A stretch of 64,000 nt of DNA, taken from the NCBI RefSeq assembly GCF_900188375.1, contig NZ_FZOO01000001.1:620001-684000 (forward strand). Reading direction: 5' to 3'. Shown here piece after piece: positions 39,450-49,921 of the stretch (its first letter is position 1; the number at the start of each line of letters is the position of its first letter). This stretch comes from Geodermatophilus pulveris. GTDB lineage: Bacteria > Actinomycetota > Actinomycetes > Mycobacteriales > Geodermatophilaceae. Both the position numbers and the translations under genes were made by a program. The notes below the pieces were generated by a model. That model saw only the letters and a program-made list of their open reading frames with translations, was not told where the DNA came from and did no database searches.

Positions 39450-39895
39450 GCCCCGTCCCCGCGCAGCGGCACCGCGTCCAGGCGCCGGGCCAGCCGGCTG
39501 ACCGCGCGGTCGAGGACGCGCTCGCGACGCCGGCCGCGCAGACCGGCCAGGCGGTGCAGGCTGATCCGCGCCGGGACGCCGGCCGCGGCCGCGCGGGAGC
39601 GGGCCAGCGCGAGGAGGTCGGCGGCCTCGCGGTCGGCCTCCTCCGCCAGGCCGGCCAGCAGCCGGGCGTCCAGGGTGAGCGGCACGCGGGGGAGGAGCAC
39701 GGCGGTGTGCACCTCCTGCCCGGTCTCCCCGGCCCGGCCGTAGGCCGCGTCGAGGACGTCCACCGCGCCGTCCCGGCCCAGCACGACGGCCAGGAGGCGG
39801 GGCGCGTTCCCCCGGGGCGTCCCGGCGGGGGACCCCGCCGGCGCGGTGGGCGCGGGTGGGGCGGTGCGCCCGGGTGGGGCGAGGGGCAGGGTCAC
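39446..39895 (-). CDS. Universal-stress-protein-like protein
   Basis: A 149-residue protein. A Pro/Ala-rich N-terminal 38 residues precede RLLAVVLGRDGAVDVLDAAY, HTAVLLPRVP, a helix rich in Ala/Glu (EEADREAADLLALARSRAAA) and ISLHRLAGLR. This is the USP-like alpha/beta order, though no ATP-binding G-x2-G-x9-G(S/T) motif is visible. GTG 39895 follows GGGAGG. It is the first gene of a coupled pair with the baeRF protein and is divergent from the winged-helix regulator gene. Confidence 0.6.
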   Translation of the reverse strand: MTLPLAPPGRTAPPAPTAPAGSPAGTPRGNAPRLLAVVLGRDGAVDVLDAAYGRAGETGQEVHTAVLLPRVPLTLDARLLAGLAEEADREAADLLALARSRAAAAGVPARISLHRLAGLRGRRRERVLDRAVSRLARRLDAVPLRGDGA

Positions 39896-40084
39896 GGGGG
39901 CCTCCCGGGTGTGGCGAGGTCTCCCCCGGTCCCGGAGGACCGGCGCCACCCGGGCCGGAGCCGGGACTGACGGGTGACGGCTGTCGCTGGCGCGGTCGGG
40001 TACTCCCCTCGCTGGAAGCACGATACAGGAAGACGTCATCAGGTGACAGGGGGCCGGGGGACTCCGTCGGCGCGGCTCCTCCCG

Positions 40085-40090
40085 TACGGT
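40085..40090 (+). promoter_or_regulatory. Candidate -10 (TACGGT) for leaderless winged-helix gene
   Basis: TACGGT lies 7 nt before the GTG at 40098, and no ribosome binding site is present between them. This is the same geometry as at fakA, lepB and rnhB. Confidence 0.45.
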
Positions 40091-40097
40091 CCTGCCC

Positions 40098-40412
40098 GTG
40101 ATCGCGCCCTCCGGGTGGACCTTCCTCTCCAACCACGGCCACGTGCTGGTCAGCCTGGCCGCCGACCCGGACGCCCGGATCCGCGACGTCGCCGACCGGG
40201 TGGGCATCACCGAGCGCGCGGTGCAGACGATCGTCGGAGACCTCGAGGCCGCCGGCTACGTCGTCCGGGAGCGGGTCGGCCGGCGCAACCGCTACACCGT
40301 GGTGCCGCGGGGCCGGTTCCGGCACCCCCTCGAGCAGCACGTGCGGGTCGGTGACTTCCTGGCGCTGGTGCTCGGCGCCGGTGACCCCCCGCCGCCGCCG
40401 GGACCCGCCTGA
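40098..40412 (+). CDS. Winged helix-turn-helix regulator
   Basis: A 104-residue DNA-binding protein. The helix-turn-helix is IRDVADRVGITERAVQTIVG followed by DLEAAGYVVRERVGRRNRY as the wing, MarR/ArsR-like. The C-terminal 40 residues (HPLEQHVRVGDFLALVLG) may form a dimer helix. It lies divergent from the USP-like/baeRF pair across about 200 bp and may control it. A -10-like TACGGT sits just before the GTG. Confidence 0.8.
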   Translation: MIAPSGWTFLSNHGHVLVSLAADPDARIRDVADRVGITERAVQTIVGDLEAAGYVVRERVGRRNRYTVVPRGRFRHPLEQHVRVGDFLALVLGAGDPPPPPGPA

Positions 40413-40450
40413 CGGCTCCGCGCACCGGCCCGGCGGCGGGCCGCGCTGGT

Positions 40451-40456
40451 TAGGCT
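40451..40456 (+). promoter_or_regulatory. Candidate -10 (TAGGCT) upstream of ffh
   Basis: TAGGCT in the 149-bp gap would give ffh a leader of about 100 nt. The same hexamer precedes the DUF177 gene. No clear -35 is seen. I see no small SRP RNA gene in this gap. Confidence 0.35.
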
Positions 40457-40561
40457 GGCCCCAGGTGGCGCGACGGCTCCGGGGCTCCCGGGCGCCCGAG
40501 GCCGAGCAGCCGGTCGCAGCGACCGGCCGGCCGCGCCCGCGAGTTCTGACGAGGACGTGCT

Positions 40562-42147
<1,586 letters not shown>

Positions 42148-42151
<4 letters not shown>

Positions 42152-43227
42152 GCGCGCTGCACCTCTCCGGCGTCGTGCTGCCCGCGGGGGAGCACCGGGA
42201 CGTGTGGGTGCGCGACGGGCGGTTCACCTCCGAGCCGGTGCCCGGCGCGGAGACGGTGGGCCGCGGCGGCTGGCTGGTGCCGGGCCTGGTCGACGCGCAC
42301 TGCCACGTCGGCATCGCCCGCGGCGGGGGGCACGTCGCCGACCTCGCCGCCGCCCGGGAGCAGGCGCTGGCCGAGCGCGCCGCCGGGGTGCTGGCGCTGC
42401 GCGACTGCGGCTCCCCGGTCGACACCCGGGACCTGGACGGCGACCCGGAGCTCCCGACGATCGTCCGCGCCGGGCGGCACATCGCCCGCACCCGCCGTTA
42501 CATCCCCGGGCTGGCCGTGGAGATCGAGCCCGACGCGCTGGTCGAGGAGGTGCGGGTGCAGGCCCGCCGCGGCGACGGCTGGGTGAAGCTGGTGGGGGAC
42601 TGGATCGACCGCGGCGTCGGCGACCTCGCCCCGGAGTGGCCGGCCGACGCCCTCGCCGCGGCGATCGCCGCCGCGCACGCCGAGGGTGCCCGGGTCACCG
42701 CGCACACCTTCGGCACCGACGCGCTGCCCGACCTCGTCCGCGCCGGCATCGACTGCATCGAGCACGGCACCGGCCTGACCGAGGAGCTCGTCGGGGAGAT
42801 GGCCGCCCGCGGCACCGCCGTCGTCCCGACGCTGGTCAACGTGGCGAACTTCCCCGGCTTCGCGGCGGCGGGGGAGAAGCGGTTCCCCGCCTACGCCAGC
42901 ACGATCCGCCGGCTGCACGCCTCCTCGGGCGCCGTCGTCCGCGCCGCCTTCGACGCCGGCGTGCCGGTGTTCGCCGGCACCGACGCCGGCGGCGGCATCG
43001 ACCACGGCCGGATCGCCGACGAGGTGCGCGCCCTGCACGCGGCCGGGATCCCCGCCGAGGCGGCGCTGGCCGCGGCCTCCTGGTCGGCGCGCTCGTGGCT
43101 GGGGCTGCCCGGCATCGAGGACGGCGCCCCGGCCGACGTGGTCGTCTACGACGCCGACCCGCGTGCCGACCTCGACACCCTCGCCCGCCCGCAGCGCATC
43201 GTCCTGCGCGGCCGCGTCGTCGCCTGA
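42148..43227 (+). CDS. Amidohydrolase family protein
   Basis: A 359-residue metal-dependent hydrolase. Metal ligands are visible as DAHCHVG (HxH), the later VTAHTFGTDA and CIEHGTGL His residues, and FAGTDAGGGIDHG with the catalytic Asp. PGLVDAHCH and PADVVVYDADP (the C-terminal beta-sandwich return) are typical of the imidazolonepropionase/prolidase-like branch. The GTG start overlaps the ffh stop, a pairing seen in other actinobacteria. The substrate is unknown. Confidence 0.88.
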
Positions 43228-43238
43228 GGGCCCCCGAT

Positions 43239-43314
43239 GATCAGCTGAGCTGATCGTCGCGGGTCCTGGCTCACTGCCGGTCGTGAGCCCGGACCCGCGG
43301 AGGTGAGCCCGGAC
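43239..43314. repeat. Perfect palindrome and three 20-bp-spaced GTGAGCCcGGAC motifs upstream of proS
   Basis: GATCAGCT-G-AGCTGATC (43239-43255) is an exact palindrome. It is followed by a 12-mer in three copies: one inverted at 43263-43274 (one mismatch) and two direct and identical at 43283-43294 and 43303-43314. Their starts are exactly 20 bp apart, about two helical turns. They fill most of the 135-bp gap between the amidohydrolase and proS. Confidence 0.7.
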
Positions 43315-43362
43315 GCCGGAAGTCGCGCGCGGCCGCCGCCGGGCGCCTGGGAGACTCCCCGG

Positions 43363-45114
43363 GTGCTCCTTCGCATGTCGACCCTCTTCCTGCGCACCCT
43401 GCGCGACGACCCGGCCGACGCCGAGGTCCCCAGCCACCGCCTGCTGGTGCGGGCCGGCTACATCCGGCGGGCCGCGCCCGGCGGGTTCACCTGGCTGCCG
43501 CTGGGCTACCGCGTCTTCCGCAACGTCGAGCGGGTGGTCCGCGAGGAGATGGACGCGATGGGCGCCCAGGAGGTGCACTTCCCGGCGCTGCTGCCGCGCG
43601 AGCCCTACGAGGCCACCGGCCGGTGGACCGAGTACGGCCCCAACCTGTTCCGGCTGCAGGACCGCCGCGGTGTGGACCACCTGCTCGGCCCCACCCACGA
43701 GGAGATGTTCACGCTCCTGGTGAAGGACCTGTACTCCTCCTACAAGGACCTGCCGCTGTCGCTGTACCAGATCCAGACCAAGTACCGCGACGAGGCGCGG
43801 CCCCGGGCCGGGCTGTTCCGCGGCCGCGAGTTCACCATGAAGGACAGCTACTCCTTCGACGTCGACGACGCCGGGCTGGACCGCAGCTACGCCGCCCACC
43901 GCGACGCCTACATCCGCGTCTTCGACCGCCTGGGCCTGGACTACGTGGTCGTCTCGGCGATGTCGGGCGCCATGGGCGGGTCCCGCAGCGAGGAGTTCCT
44001 GCACCCGACCGCCATCGGCGAGGACACCTTCGTACGCTCCGCGGGCGGCTACGCGGCCAACGTCGAGGCGGTGACCACCGTCGTCCCGGACGAGGTGCCG
44101 ATCGACGGCCTGCCGGCCGCGCACGTCGAGGACACCCCCGACACCCCGACCATCGAGACCCTGGTCGCGGTCGCCCGCCAGCTGTTCCCGGACGCCGGGT
44201 ACACGGCGGCGGACACGCTGAAGAACGTCGTCGTCACCCTCGTGCACCCCGACGGCACCCGCGAGCCGCTGGTCGTCGGCCTGCCCGGCGACCGGGAGGT
44301 GGACGCCAAGCGGCTGGAGGCGCAGGTCGCGCCGGCCGAGGTCGAGCCGTTCACCGACTTCGCCGCGCACCCGGAGCTGGTCAAGGGCTACATCGGCCCG
44401 CAGGTGCTCGGCAGCGGGGGCAAGGCCGCCATCCGCTACCTCGTCGACCCGCGGGTGGTGCCCGGCACCCGGTGGATCACCGGGGCCAACGAGCCGGGCA
44501 GGCACGTGTTCGACCTCGTCGCCGGCCGGGACTTCGCCTGGGACGGCGTCATCGAGGCCGCCGAGGTGCTGCCCGGCGACCCCGCGCCCGACGGCTCCGG
44601 CCCGCTGGAGCTGGCCCGCGGCGTGGAGCTGGGCCACATCTTCGCCCTCGGCCGCAAGTACGCCGAGGCCCTGGGCCTGCAGGTGCTCGACGAGAACGGG
44701 AAGCTCGTCACGGTCACCATGGGCTCCTACGGCATCGGCGTCTCCCGCGCCGTGGCCGCCATCGCCGAGTCCACCCACGACGAGCTGGGCCTGGTGTGGC
44801 CGCGGGAGGTCGCGCCGGCCGACGTGCACGTGGTGGCCACCGGCAAGGACGCGGCGGTGTTCGAGGCCGCCGGGGCGCTGTCCGGCGAGCTGGTCGCCGC
44901 CGGGCTCACCGTGCTCTACGACGACCGGCCGAGGGTCTCGCCCGGGGTCAAGTTCAAGGACGCCGAGCTGCTGGGGATGCCGACGATCGTCACCGTCGGC
45001 CGCGGGCTGGCGCAGGGCGTCGTCGAGCTGCGCGACCGGGCCACCGGGGAGCGGTCGGAGGTGCCGGTGGCCGAGGCCGCCGCCGCGGTGCTGGCCGCCG
45101 TCCGAGGCTGGTGA
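43363..45114 (+). CDS. proS: Proline--tRNA ligase (bacterial type with editing domain)
   Basis: A 583-residue class II synthetase. It starts [20 protein letters not shown], the conserved opening of this type; the frame is open upstream but GTG 43363 fits the family. Motif 2 is [31 protein letters not shown] follows, the INS editing domain spans about 220-400 ([13 protein letters not shown]), and motif 3 is [19 protein letters not shown]-terminal anticodon-binding domain ends it. The TGA is followed at once by a hairpin repeat. Confidence 0.96.
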   Translation: MLLRMSTLFLRTLRDDPADAEVPSHRLLVRAGYIRRAAPGGFTWLPLGYRVFRNVERVVREEMDAMGAQEVHFPALLPREPYEATGRWTEYGPNLFRLQDRRGVDHLLGPTHEEMFTLLVKDLYSSYKDLPLSLYQIQTKYRDEARPRAGLFRGREFTMKDSYSFDVDDAGLDRSYAAHRDAYIRVFDRLGLDYVVVSAMSGAMGGSRSEEFLHPTAIGEDTFVRSAGGYAANVEAVTTVVPDEVPIDGLPAAHVEDTPDTPTIETLVAVARQLFPDAGYTAADTLKNVVVTLVHPDGTREPLVVGLPGDREVDAKRLEAQVAPAEVEPFTDFAAHPELVKGYIGPQVLGSGGKAAIRYLVDPRVVPGTRWITGANEPGRHVFDLVAGRDFAWDGVIEAAEVLPGDPAPDGSGPLELARGVELGHIFALGRKYAEALGLQVLDENGKLVTVTMGSYGIGVSRAVAAIAESTHDELGLVWPREVAPADVHVVATGKDAAVFEAAGALSGELVAAGLTVLYDDRPRVSPGVKFKDAELLGMPTIVTVGRGLAQGVVELRDRATGERSEVPVAEAAAAVLAAVRGW

Positions 45115-45169
45115 AGGACCCCGTCCTCCTCACGCCTCGCACGCTCGGCGCGAGCCTCTGGACCGGGCC
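45115..45169 (+). repeat. Stop-codon-associated hairpin repeat, copy C (after proS)
   Basis: Begins directly after the proS stop with AGGACCCCGTCC. It has the same left half as copies A and B, but the right arm has decayed (CTGGACCGGG for CGGGACGGGG). It lies three bases before the end of the convergent AraC-family gene. Confidence 0.82.
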
Positions 45170-45171
45170 GC

Positions 45172-46107
45172 TCACCGGCCCCCGGCGACCCGCGCCCGGT
45201 AGCGCGACGGCGTCGTGCCGTAGGCCGCGCGGAAGGCCCGGCCGAACACCGAGGGGTCGGTGAAGCCGCACCGGTGCGCCACCGCCGACAGCGGCACGTC
45301 CGGTGCGCGGGCGAGCTCGTCGCGGGCGCGCTCCAGCCGCCGGCGCCGCACGTAGCCCGCCACGGTGTCCTGGCGGCCGGCGAACAGCCGGTGCAGCTGC
45401 CGGACGGAGACGAAGTGGGCGGCCGCGATGTCGCGCGGGCCGAGCGCGGGGTCGCCCAGGTGCTCCTCCACGTGGGCCCGCACGGCGCGCAGCAGGGCGT
45501 CCTCGCCGCGCGGCGTCCCGGCCGGGGGAGGGGGCGCGGCCCCGGCGGCGGTGGTGACCAGCCCGAGCAGGTCACCGGCGAGCCGGTCGGCGGGCCCGGC
45601 GTCGACGACGTCGGGGCTGCCCACCAGGTCGGTGATCATCCGGCCCAGCACCCTGGTCAGGCCGGCCGAGCCGTCCAGCCGCCGCGCGGTCAGCCCGCCG
45701 GCGGAGGCCTCGGGCCGGCACCAGGTGAGCACGAGCAGCGACCAGGCCGGCGCGGTCCCGGCGGAGAGCTCCCAGGTGAACGGCCGGTCGGTCTCGTAGA
45801 GGGCGTAGTCCCCGGGCCGCAGCCAGCACTCCCGGCCGTCCTGCTGCACGCGGGCGGCGCCCCGCTCCAGCAGCCCGACCTGCACGTAGCGCCGCCCGTC
45901 GGCGCGGGCCAGGCCCGCCGTGCGCACCGCCCGCTGGTCCACCGACCCCACCCGGGACAGCTGCAGCGAGCCCACGGCCCGGCTGGTGACCTCGCCGGCG
46001 ACCGGCCGGTCGCCGGCCGGGGTGACGTCGAGGCCGACGAAGTGCTCGCCCAGCAGGTCCCGCCACGGCCGGACGCCGGTGCACCGGGCACTCGTCGACG
46101 TCGGCAT
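45172..46107 (-). CDS. AraC-family transcriptional regulator
   Basis: A 311-residue regulator. The N-terminal half resembles the AraC-binding-like domain that senses a ligand (LQLSRVGSVDQRAVRT, YVQVGLLERGAARVQQDG, WLRPGDYALYETDRPFTWEL). The C-terminal double helix-turn-helix is clear: RDIAAAHFVSVRQLHRLF and VPLSAVAHRCGFTDPSVFGR with FRAAYGTTPSRYR. ATG 46107 follows GAGGTCCCG. It is divergent from the molybdopterin oxidoreductase gene across 186 bp and is the obvious candidate to control it. Confidence 0.92.
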   Translation of the reverse strand: MPTSTSARCTGVRPWRDLLGEHFVGLDVTPAGDRPVAGEVTSRAVGSLQLSRVGSVDQRAVRTAGLARADGRRYVQVGLLERGAARVQQDGRECWLRPGDYALYETDRPFTWELSAGTAPAWSLLVLTWCRPEASAGGLTARRLDGSAGLTRVLGRMITDLVGSPDVVDAGPADRLAGDLLGLVTTAAGAAPPPPAGTPRGEDALLRAVRAHVEEHLGDPALGPRDIAAAHFVSVRQLHRLFAGRQDTVAGYVRRRRLERARDELARAPDVPLSAVAHRCGFTDPSVFGRAFRAAYGTTPSRYRARVAGGR

Positions 46108-46293
46108 CGGGACCTCGCTCGGGTCGGCCGCGCGGGACCGGTCGGCGGGTCCCGGGCAGGACGCCGCCGAGCGTGCCACGGGGACACCGGCCCGGGGAAG
46201 GCGCGGGGAGTCGAGGACCGGGCACGCAGCGTCGACCGGCGACCCGGGTGTCCCGCCACGATCGCCGCAGCGCCGGACCCCCAGGAGGCGACC

Positions 46294-48420
46294 GTGTCCG
46301 TGACCGACCTGCCGATGCCCGGGACGACGACGGTGCACGGCGCCTGCCCGCTGGACTGCCCGGACACCTGCGCGATGGAGGTCACCGTCGAGGACGGCCG
46401 GGCCGTCCGCGTCCGCGGCGACCGCTCGCACCCGTACACCCGCGGCGTGCTCTGCGTGAAGATGAACGACTACGAGCGCACGGTCTACAGCCCCGACCGC
46501 GTGCTGTACCCGCTGCGGCGCACCGGGCCCAAGGGCAGCGGGCAGTTCGCGCGGATCTCCTGGGACGACGCGCTGGACGAGATCGCCGGGCGGTTCACCG
46601 AGATCGCCGCGACGTCCGGCCCCCAGGCGATCATGCCGGTCAGCTACCTGGGCACCCAGGGCATCCTCAACGGCCTCAACGTCGGGGACCCGTTCTTCAA
46701 CCGGCTGGGCGCCACCATCAGCGAGCGCACCTACTGCGACTCCGGGTCGTGCACCGCCTACGCGATGACGGTCGGCGCGACCGCCGGCGTCGACCCGGAG
46801 TCCTTCGTGCACGCCCGGTACATCCTCATCTGGGCCAACAACATGCTCAGCACGAACCTGCACCTGTGGCCGTTCGTGGCCGAGGCGCAGCGGCGCGGCG
46901 CCAAGGTCGTCGTCATCGACCCCGTCCGGCACCGGACGGCGCAGCACGCCGACTGGTACATCCCGATCCGGCCGGGCACCGACGGCGCGCTGGCGCTGGC
47001 GATGATGCACGTGATCATCGGCGAGGGGCTGACCGACGACGACTACGTCGCCCGGTACACGGTCGGGTTCGACGAGCTCGCCGAGCGGGTGCGGCAGTAC
47101 ACCCCCGAGTGGGCCAGCGGGGAGACCGGCATCCCCGCCGAGGACATCAGGACGCTGGCCCGCGAGTACGCCGCGGCCGAGCCGTCGGTGATCCGGATCG
47201 GGGTCGCGATCGAGCGGCACGCCGGCGGCGGGCAGACGGTGCGCGCCATCTCCTGCCTGCCGGCGCTCACCGGGGCCTGGCGCCGGCCCGGCGGCGGGCT
47301 GCTGCAGCTGCCGCTGTGGGCGTTCCCGGTCAACTGGCCGGCCTTCCTCGGCGCGGAGTTCATCCGCCCGGGCACCCGCGTGGTCAACCAGTTCCTGCTC
47401 GGCCGGGCGCTGACCGGCGCGCTCGACCTGGACCCGCCCATCCGCGCGCTGATGGTCTACAACAGCAACCCGCTGGTGGTCTGCCCGGAGCAGGACACGC
47501 TGGTCGCCGGGCTGTCGCGGGAGGACCTGTTCACCGTCGTGAGCGAGCACTTCCTCACCGACACCGCCGACTACGCCGACATCGTGCTGCCGGCGACCAC
47601 CCAGCTCGAGCAGCGGGACCTGATGTTCTCCTGGGGCCACCTCTACGTGACGAGCAACGAGCCGGCCGTCGCGCCGCTGGGGGAGGCGGTGCCCAACACC
47701 GAGCTCTTCCGCCGGCTGGCCGCGCGGATGGGCTTCACCGAGCCGGTCTTCACCCGCACCGACGAGCAGATGGTCGCCGAGGCGTTCGACTGGTCCTCGC
47801 CGGTGCTGGAGGGCATCACGCCGGAGACGCTGGCGCGGGACGGCTGGGCCCGGCTGCGGCTGCCCGGGCCGGACGAGTACGCCCCGCACGCGGAGGGCGG
47901 CTTCCCGACGCCGTCGGGCAGGGTGGAGTTCGTCTCCTCGGCCGCCGCCGGGGGCAACTTCGTCCTGCCGCTGTTCCGCCAGGGCTCCACCGAGCACCAG
48001 CCCGGCGACCCGGTGGACCCGCTGCCGCACTACGTCCCGCCGCGGGAGCGGCCGGACGGCCGGTACCCGCTGGCGCTGCTGTCGCCGAAGTCGCACGCCT
48101 ACCTCAACTCCAGCTTCGCCGACCGGCCCGGTCAGCAGCGGGTGCAGGGCGAGCCCGCGCTGCACGTGCACCCGGAGGACGCCGCGGCCCGCGGGCTGGC
48201 CGACGGCGCGCAGGTGTCCGTCGTCAACGACCGGGGCCGCTTCACCGCGCGGCTGCACGTCACGACGGACGTCGCACCCGGCGTGGTCGTCTCGCCGATG
48301 GGCGCCTGGCGCAAGCACTCGCGCGGCGCGACGGTGAACGCGCTGAGCCCCTCGGTGTTCGCCGACCTGGGCAACGCGCCGACCTTCTCGGACAACCTCG
48401 TGCAGGTCGAGCCCGCCTGA
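46294..48420 (+). CDS. Molybdopterin-dependent oxidoreductase (DMSO reductase family)
   Basis: A 708-residue enzyme. The N-terminal [4Fe-4S] motif is CPLDCPDTC (C18, C22, C26) plus C54 in GVLCVK. The Mo-cofactor domains include SERTYCDSGSCTAY (140s-150s), LIWANNMLSTN, VVIDPVRHRTA, YNSNPLVV and the C-terminal NDRGRF and MGAWRKHS segments. No Tat signal is seen, so it should be cytoplasmic. The natural substrate is unknown. GTG 46294 sits behind CCAGGAGGCGA. No partner subunits are adjacent, so electrons must come from a separate donor. Confidence 0.9.
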   Translation: MSVTDLPMPGTTTVHGACPLDCPDTCAMEVTVEDGRAVRVRGDRSHPYTRGVLCVKMNDYERTVYSPDRVLYPLRRTGPKGSGQFARISWDDALDEIAGRFTEIAATSGPQAIMPVSYLGTQGILNGLNVGDPFFNRLGATISERTYCDSGSCTAYAMTVGATAGVDPESFVHARYILIWANNMLSTNLHLWPFVAEAQRRGAKVVVIDPVRHRTAQHADWYIPIRPGTDGALALAMMHVIIGEGLTDDDYVARYTVGFDELAERVRQYTPEWASGETGIPAEDIRTLAREYAAAEPSVIRIGVAIERHAGGGQTVRAISCLPALTGAWRRPGGGLLQLPLWAFPVNWPAFLGAEFIRPGTRVVNQFLLGRALTGALDLDPPIRALMVYNSNPLVVCPEQDTLVAGLSREDLFTVVSEHFLTDTADYADIVLPATTQLEQRDLMFSWGHLYVTSNEPAVAPLGEAVPNTELFRRLAARMGFTEPVFTRTDEQMVAEAFDWSSPVLEGITPETLARDGWARLRLPGPDEYAPHAEGGFPTPSGRVEFVSSAAAGGNFVLPLFRQGSTEHQPGDPVDPLPHYVPPRERPDGRYPLALLSPKSHAYLNSSFADRPGQQRVQGEPALHVHPEDAAARGLADGAQVSVVNDRGRFTARLHVTTDVAPGVVVSPMGAWRKHSRGATVNALSPSVFADLGNAPTFSDNLVQVEPA

Positions 48421-48498
48421 GGGGGACCTCTGTTCCCGCCTCCCATCCGGGCCCGCCCCGAACCTGCGAGGGGTGGGGAGGCGGGGGGTCCTCCGTCT
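48421..48498 (-). repeat. Stop-codon-associated hairpin repeat, copy F (inverted, before rpsP)
   Basis: Read on the minus strand it gives GGAGGACCCCCCGCCTCCC, the conserved centre CTCGCAGGTTCG, and a complementary right half GGGAGGCGGG ending GGTCCCC. Outer GGACC/GGTCC and inner CCCGCCTCCC/GGGAGGCGGG arms pair. It follows the oxidoreductase stop directly, but in the opposite orientation to the other copies, and lies in the rpsP promoter region. Confidence 0.8.
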
Positions 48499-48636
48499 GG
48501 CATCATGGACCGTCGAACACGGCGGTGCGCGGCCCTCTCACCGCTGCCGGCCGTGTCCCTGGCTCCGCCCCGGCGTAACCCCACGCGTCCGTCCGGCGAG
48601 CACCGACAGACAGCGTTCGAGGAGAACCCACCCACC

Positions 48637-49122
48637 GTGGCCACCAAGATCAAGCTCATGCGTCTGGGCAAGATGCGTGCCCCGTACTACCGCATCGTCG
48701 TCGCCGACTCCCGCACCAAGCGCGAGGGCCGCGTCATCGAGACGATCGGCAAGTACCACCCCAAGGAGGAGCCCTCCTTCATCGAGGTCGACTCCGAGCG
48801 GGCGCAGTACTGGCTGGGTGTCGGCGCGCAGCCGACCGAGCCGGTCGCGGCCATCTTCCGGGTCACCGGCGACTGGCAGCGGTTCAAGGGCGAGGCCGCG
48901 CCGCCGCCCATGCGGGTCGCCGCCCCCAAGCCGGACAAGAAGGCCCTCTACGAGGAGGCCGTCCGCGCCTCCGGTGGCGAGGAGCCGGCCGCCGGCGCCA
49001 CCACCCCGAAGAAGAAGGCCGCCCCCCGGACCGAGTCGCCCGCCGACACGGTGGCCGAGGCCGCCGGTGCCGGCGGCGAGGGCACGGCCTCCGGTGGTGC
49101 GCCCACGACGGCCGCCGAGTAG
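48637..49122 (+). CDS. rpsP: 30S ribosomal protein S16
   Basis: The S16 core occupies the first 85 residues ([56 protein letters not shown]). The remaining 75 residues are an actinobacterial extension rich in Ala, Pro, Gly and Thr with a Lys patch (TPKKKAAP). GTG 48637 follows CGAGGAGAACCCACCCACC. First gene of the conserved rpsP-khpA-rimM-trmD group. Confidence 0.96.
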   Translation: MATKIKLMRLGKMRAPYYRIVVADSRTKREGRVIETIGKYHPKEEPSFIEVDSERAQYWLGVGAQPTEPVAAIFRVTGDWQRFKGEAAPPPMRVAAPKPDKKALYEEAVRASGGEEPAAGATTPKKKAAPRTESPADTVAEAAGAGGEGTASGGAPTTAAE

Positions 49123-49125
49123 CCC

Positions 49126-49362
49126 GTGCTCGAAGAGGCGCTCGAGCACCTGGTCAAGGGCATCGTCGACCACCCGGAGGAGGTCACGGTCGACCTGCTG
49201 ACCAACCGCCGCGGCAAGACCCTCGAGGTGCGGGTGCACCCCGACGACCTCGGCAAGGTCATCGGCCGCGGCGGGCGCACCGCTCGCGCCCTGCGCACCG
49301 TGATGACCGGGGTGGGCGGCCGCGGCCTGCGGGTCGACGTCGTCGACACCGACGGGCGCTGA
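49126..49362 (+). CDS. khpA: RNA-binding KH-domain protein KhpA
   Basis: A 78-residue single KH domain with the GxxG loop in DLGKVIGRGGRTARALRTVM (45-51). KhpA proteins pair with KhpB/Jag and bind many RNAs, affecting division and sRNA action. It lies three bases after rpsP and before rimM, its standard place. Confidence 0.93.
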   Translation: MLEEALEHLVKGIVDHPEEVTVDLLTNRRGKTLEVRVHPDDLGKVIGRGGRTARALRTVMTGVGGRGLRVDVVDTDGR

Positions 49363-49375
49363 GCGTCCGCCCGAG

Positions 49376-49405
49376 CACCCCGCCGTGGACCACCCCGCCG
49401 TGGAC
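49376..49405 (+). repeat. 15-bp perfect tandem duplication at the rimM start
   Basis: The unit CACCCCGCCGTGGAC occurs twice with no gap. Because it is a multiple of three and contains GTG, it gives rimM two in-frame GTG starts 15 bp apart (49385 and 49400). It adds five residues, DHPAV, to the N-terminus if the first is used. Confidence 0.9.
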
Positions 49406-49921
49406 ATAGCGCACGACGACACCGTGGTGGTCGGCCGGATCGGCCGGCCCCACGGTGTCCGCGGCGAGGTCACCGTGGAGGTCCGCACCGACGACCCGGC
49501 CCTCCGGTTCGCCCCCGGCAGCGTGCTGCGCACCGAGCCCGCCGGCCGTGGCCCGCTCACCGTCGCCGGGCACCGGTGGAACGGCCAGGTGCTGCTGCTG
49601 GCCCTCGACGGGGTGGACAGCCGCGAGGCCGCCGAGCAGCTGCGCGACACCGAGCTGCACGTGCCGGTGGCCGAGCTGCCGGCGCTGGAGGACGACGTCT
49701 TCTACGACCACCAGCTCGTCGGCCTGACCGCCCGGCTGCCCGACGGCGCGGAGCTGGGCACCGTCGCCGCGGTGCGCCACGAGGGTGCGGACCTGCTCGT
49801 CGTCCACCGGGTCGGCGGCGGGCAGCTGCTGGTGCCGTTCGTCACGGCGATCGTGCCCACCGTCGACCTCGCCGGCGGCTTTCTCGTCGTCGACCCGCCC
49901 GAGGGGCTGCTCGACCTGTGA
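49385..49921 (+). CDS. rimM: Ribosome maturation factor RimM
   Basis: A 178-residue 16S processing factor with the N-terminal [20 protein letters not shown] motif, [14 protein letters not shown] at the start of the PRC-barrel domain, and [14 protein letters not shown] near the end. The start is ambiguous: the 15-bp duplication gives GTG at 49385 and GTG at 49400 in frame. The stop overlaps trmD (GTGA). Confidence 0.95.
   Translation: MDHPAVDIAHDDTVVVGRIGRPHGVRGEVTVEVRTDDPALRFAPGSVLRTEPAGRGPLTVAGHRWNGQVLLLALDGVDSREAAEQLRDTELHVPVAELPALEDDVFYDHQLVGLTARLPDGAELGTVAAVRHEGADLLVVHRVGGGQLLVPFVTAIVPTVDLAGGFLVVDPPEGLLDL

Noticed and set aside
40413-40561. Small SRP RNA gene next to ffh
   Set aside because: The gap lacks the conserved SRP RNA tetraloop and internal-loop sequences and is too short for an actinobacterial SRP RNA with its own promoter.
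43228-43362. T-box leader upstream of proS
   Set aside because: No T-box sequence or specifier arrangement is visible. The gap is only 135 bp and holds a palindrome and short repeats instead.
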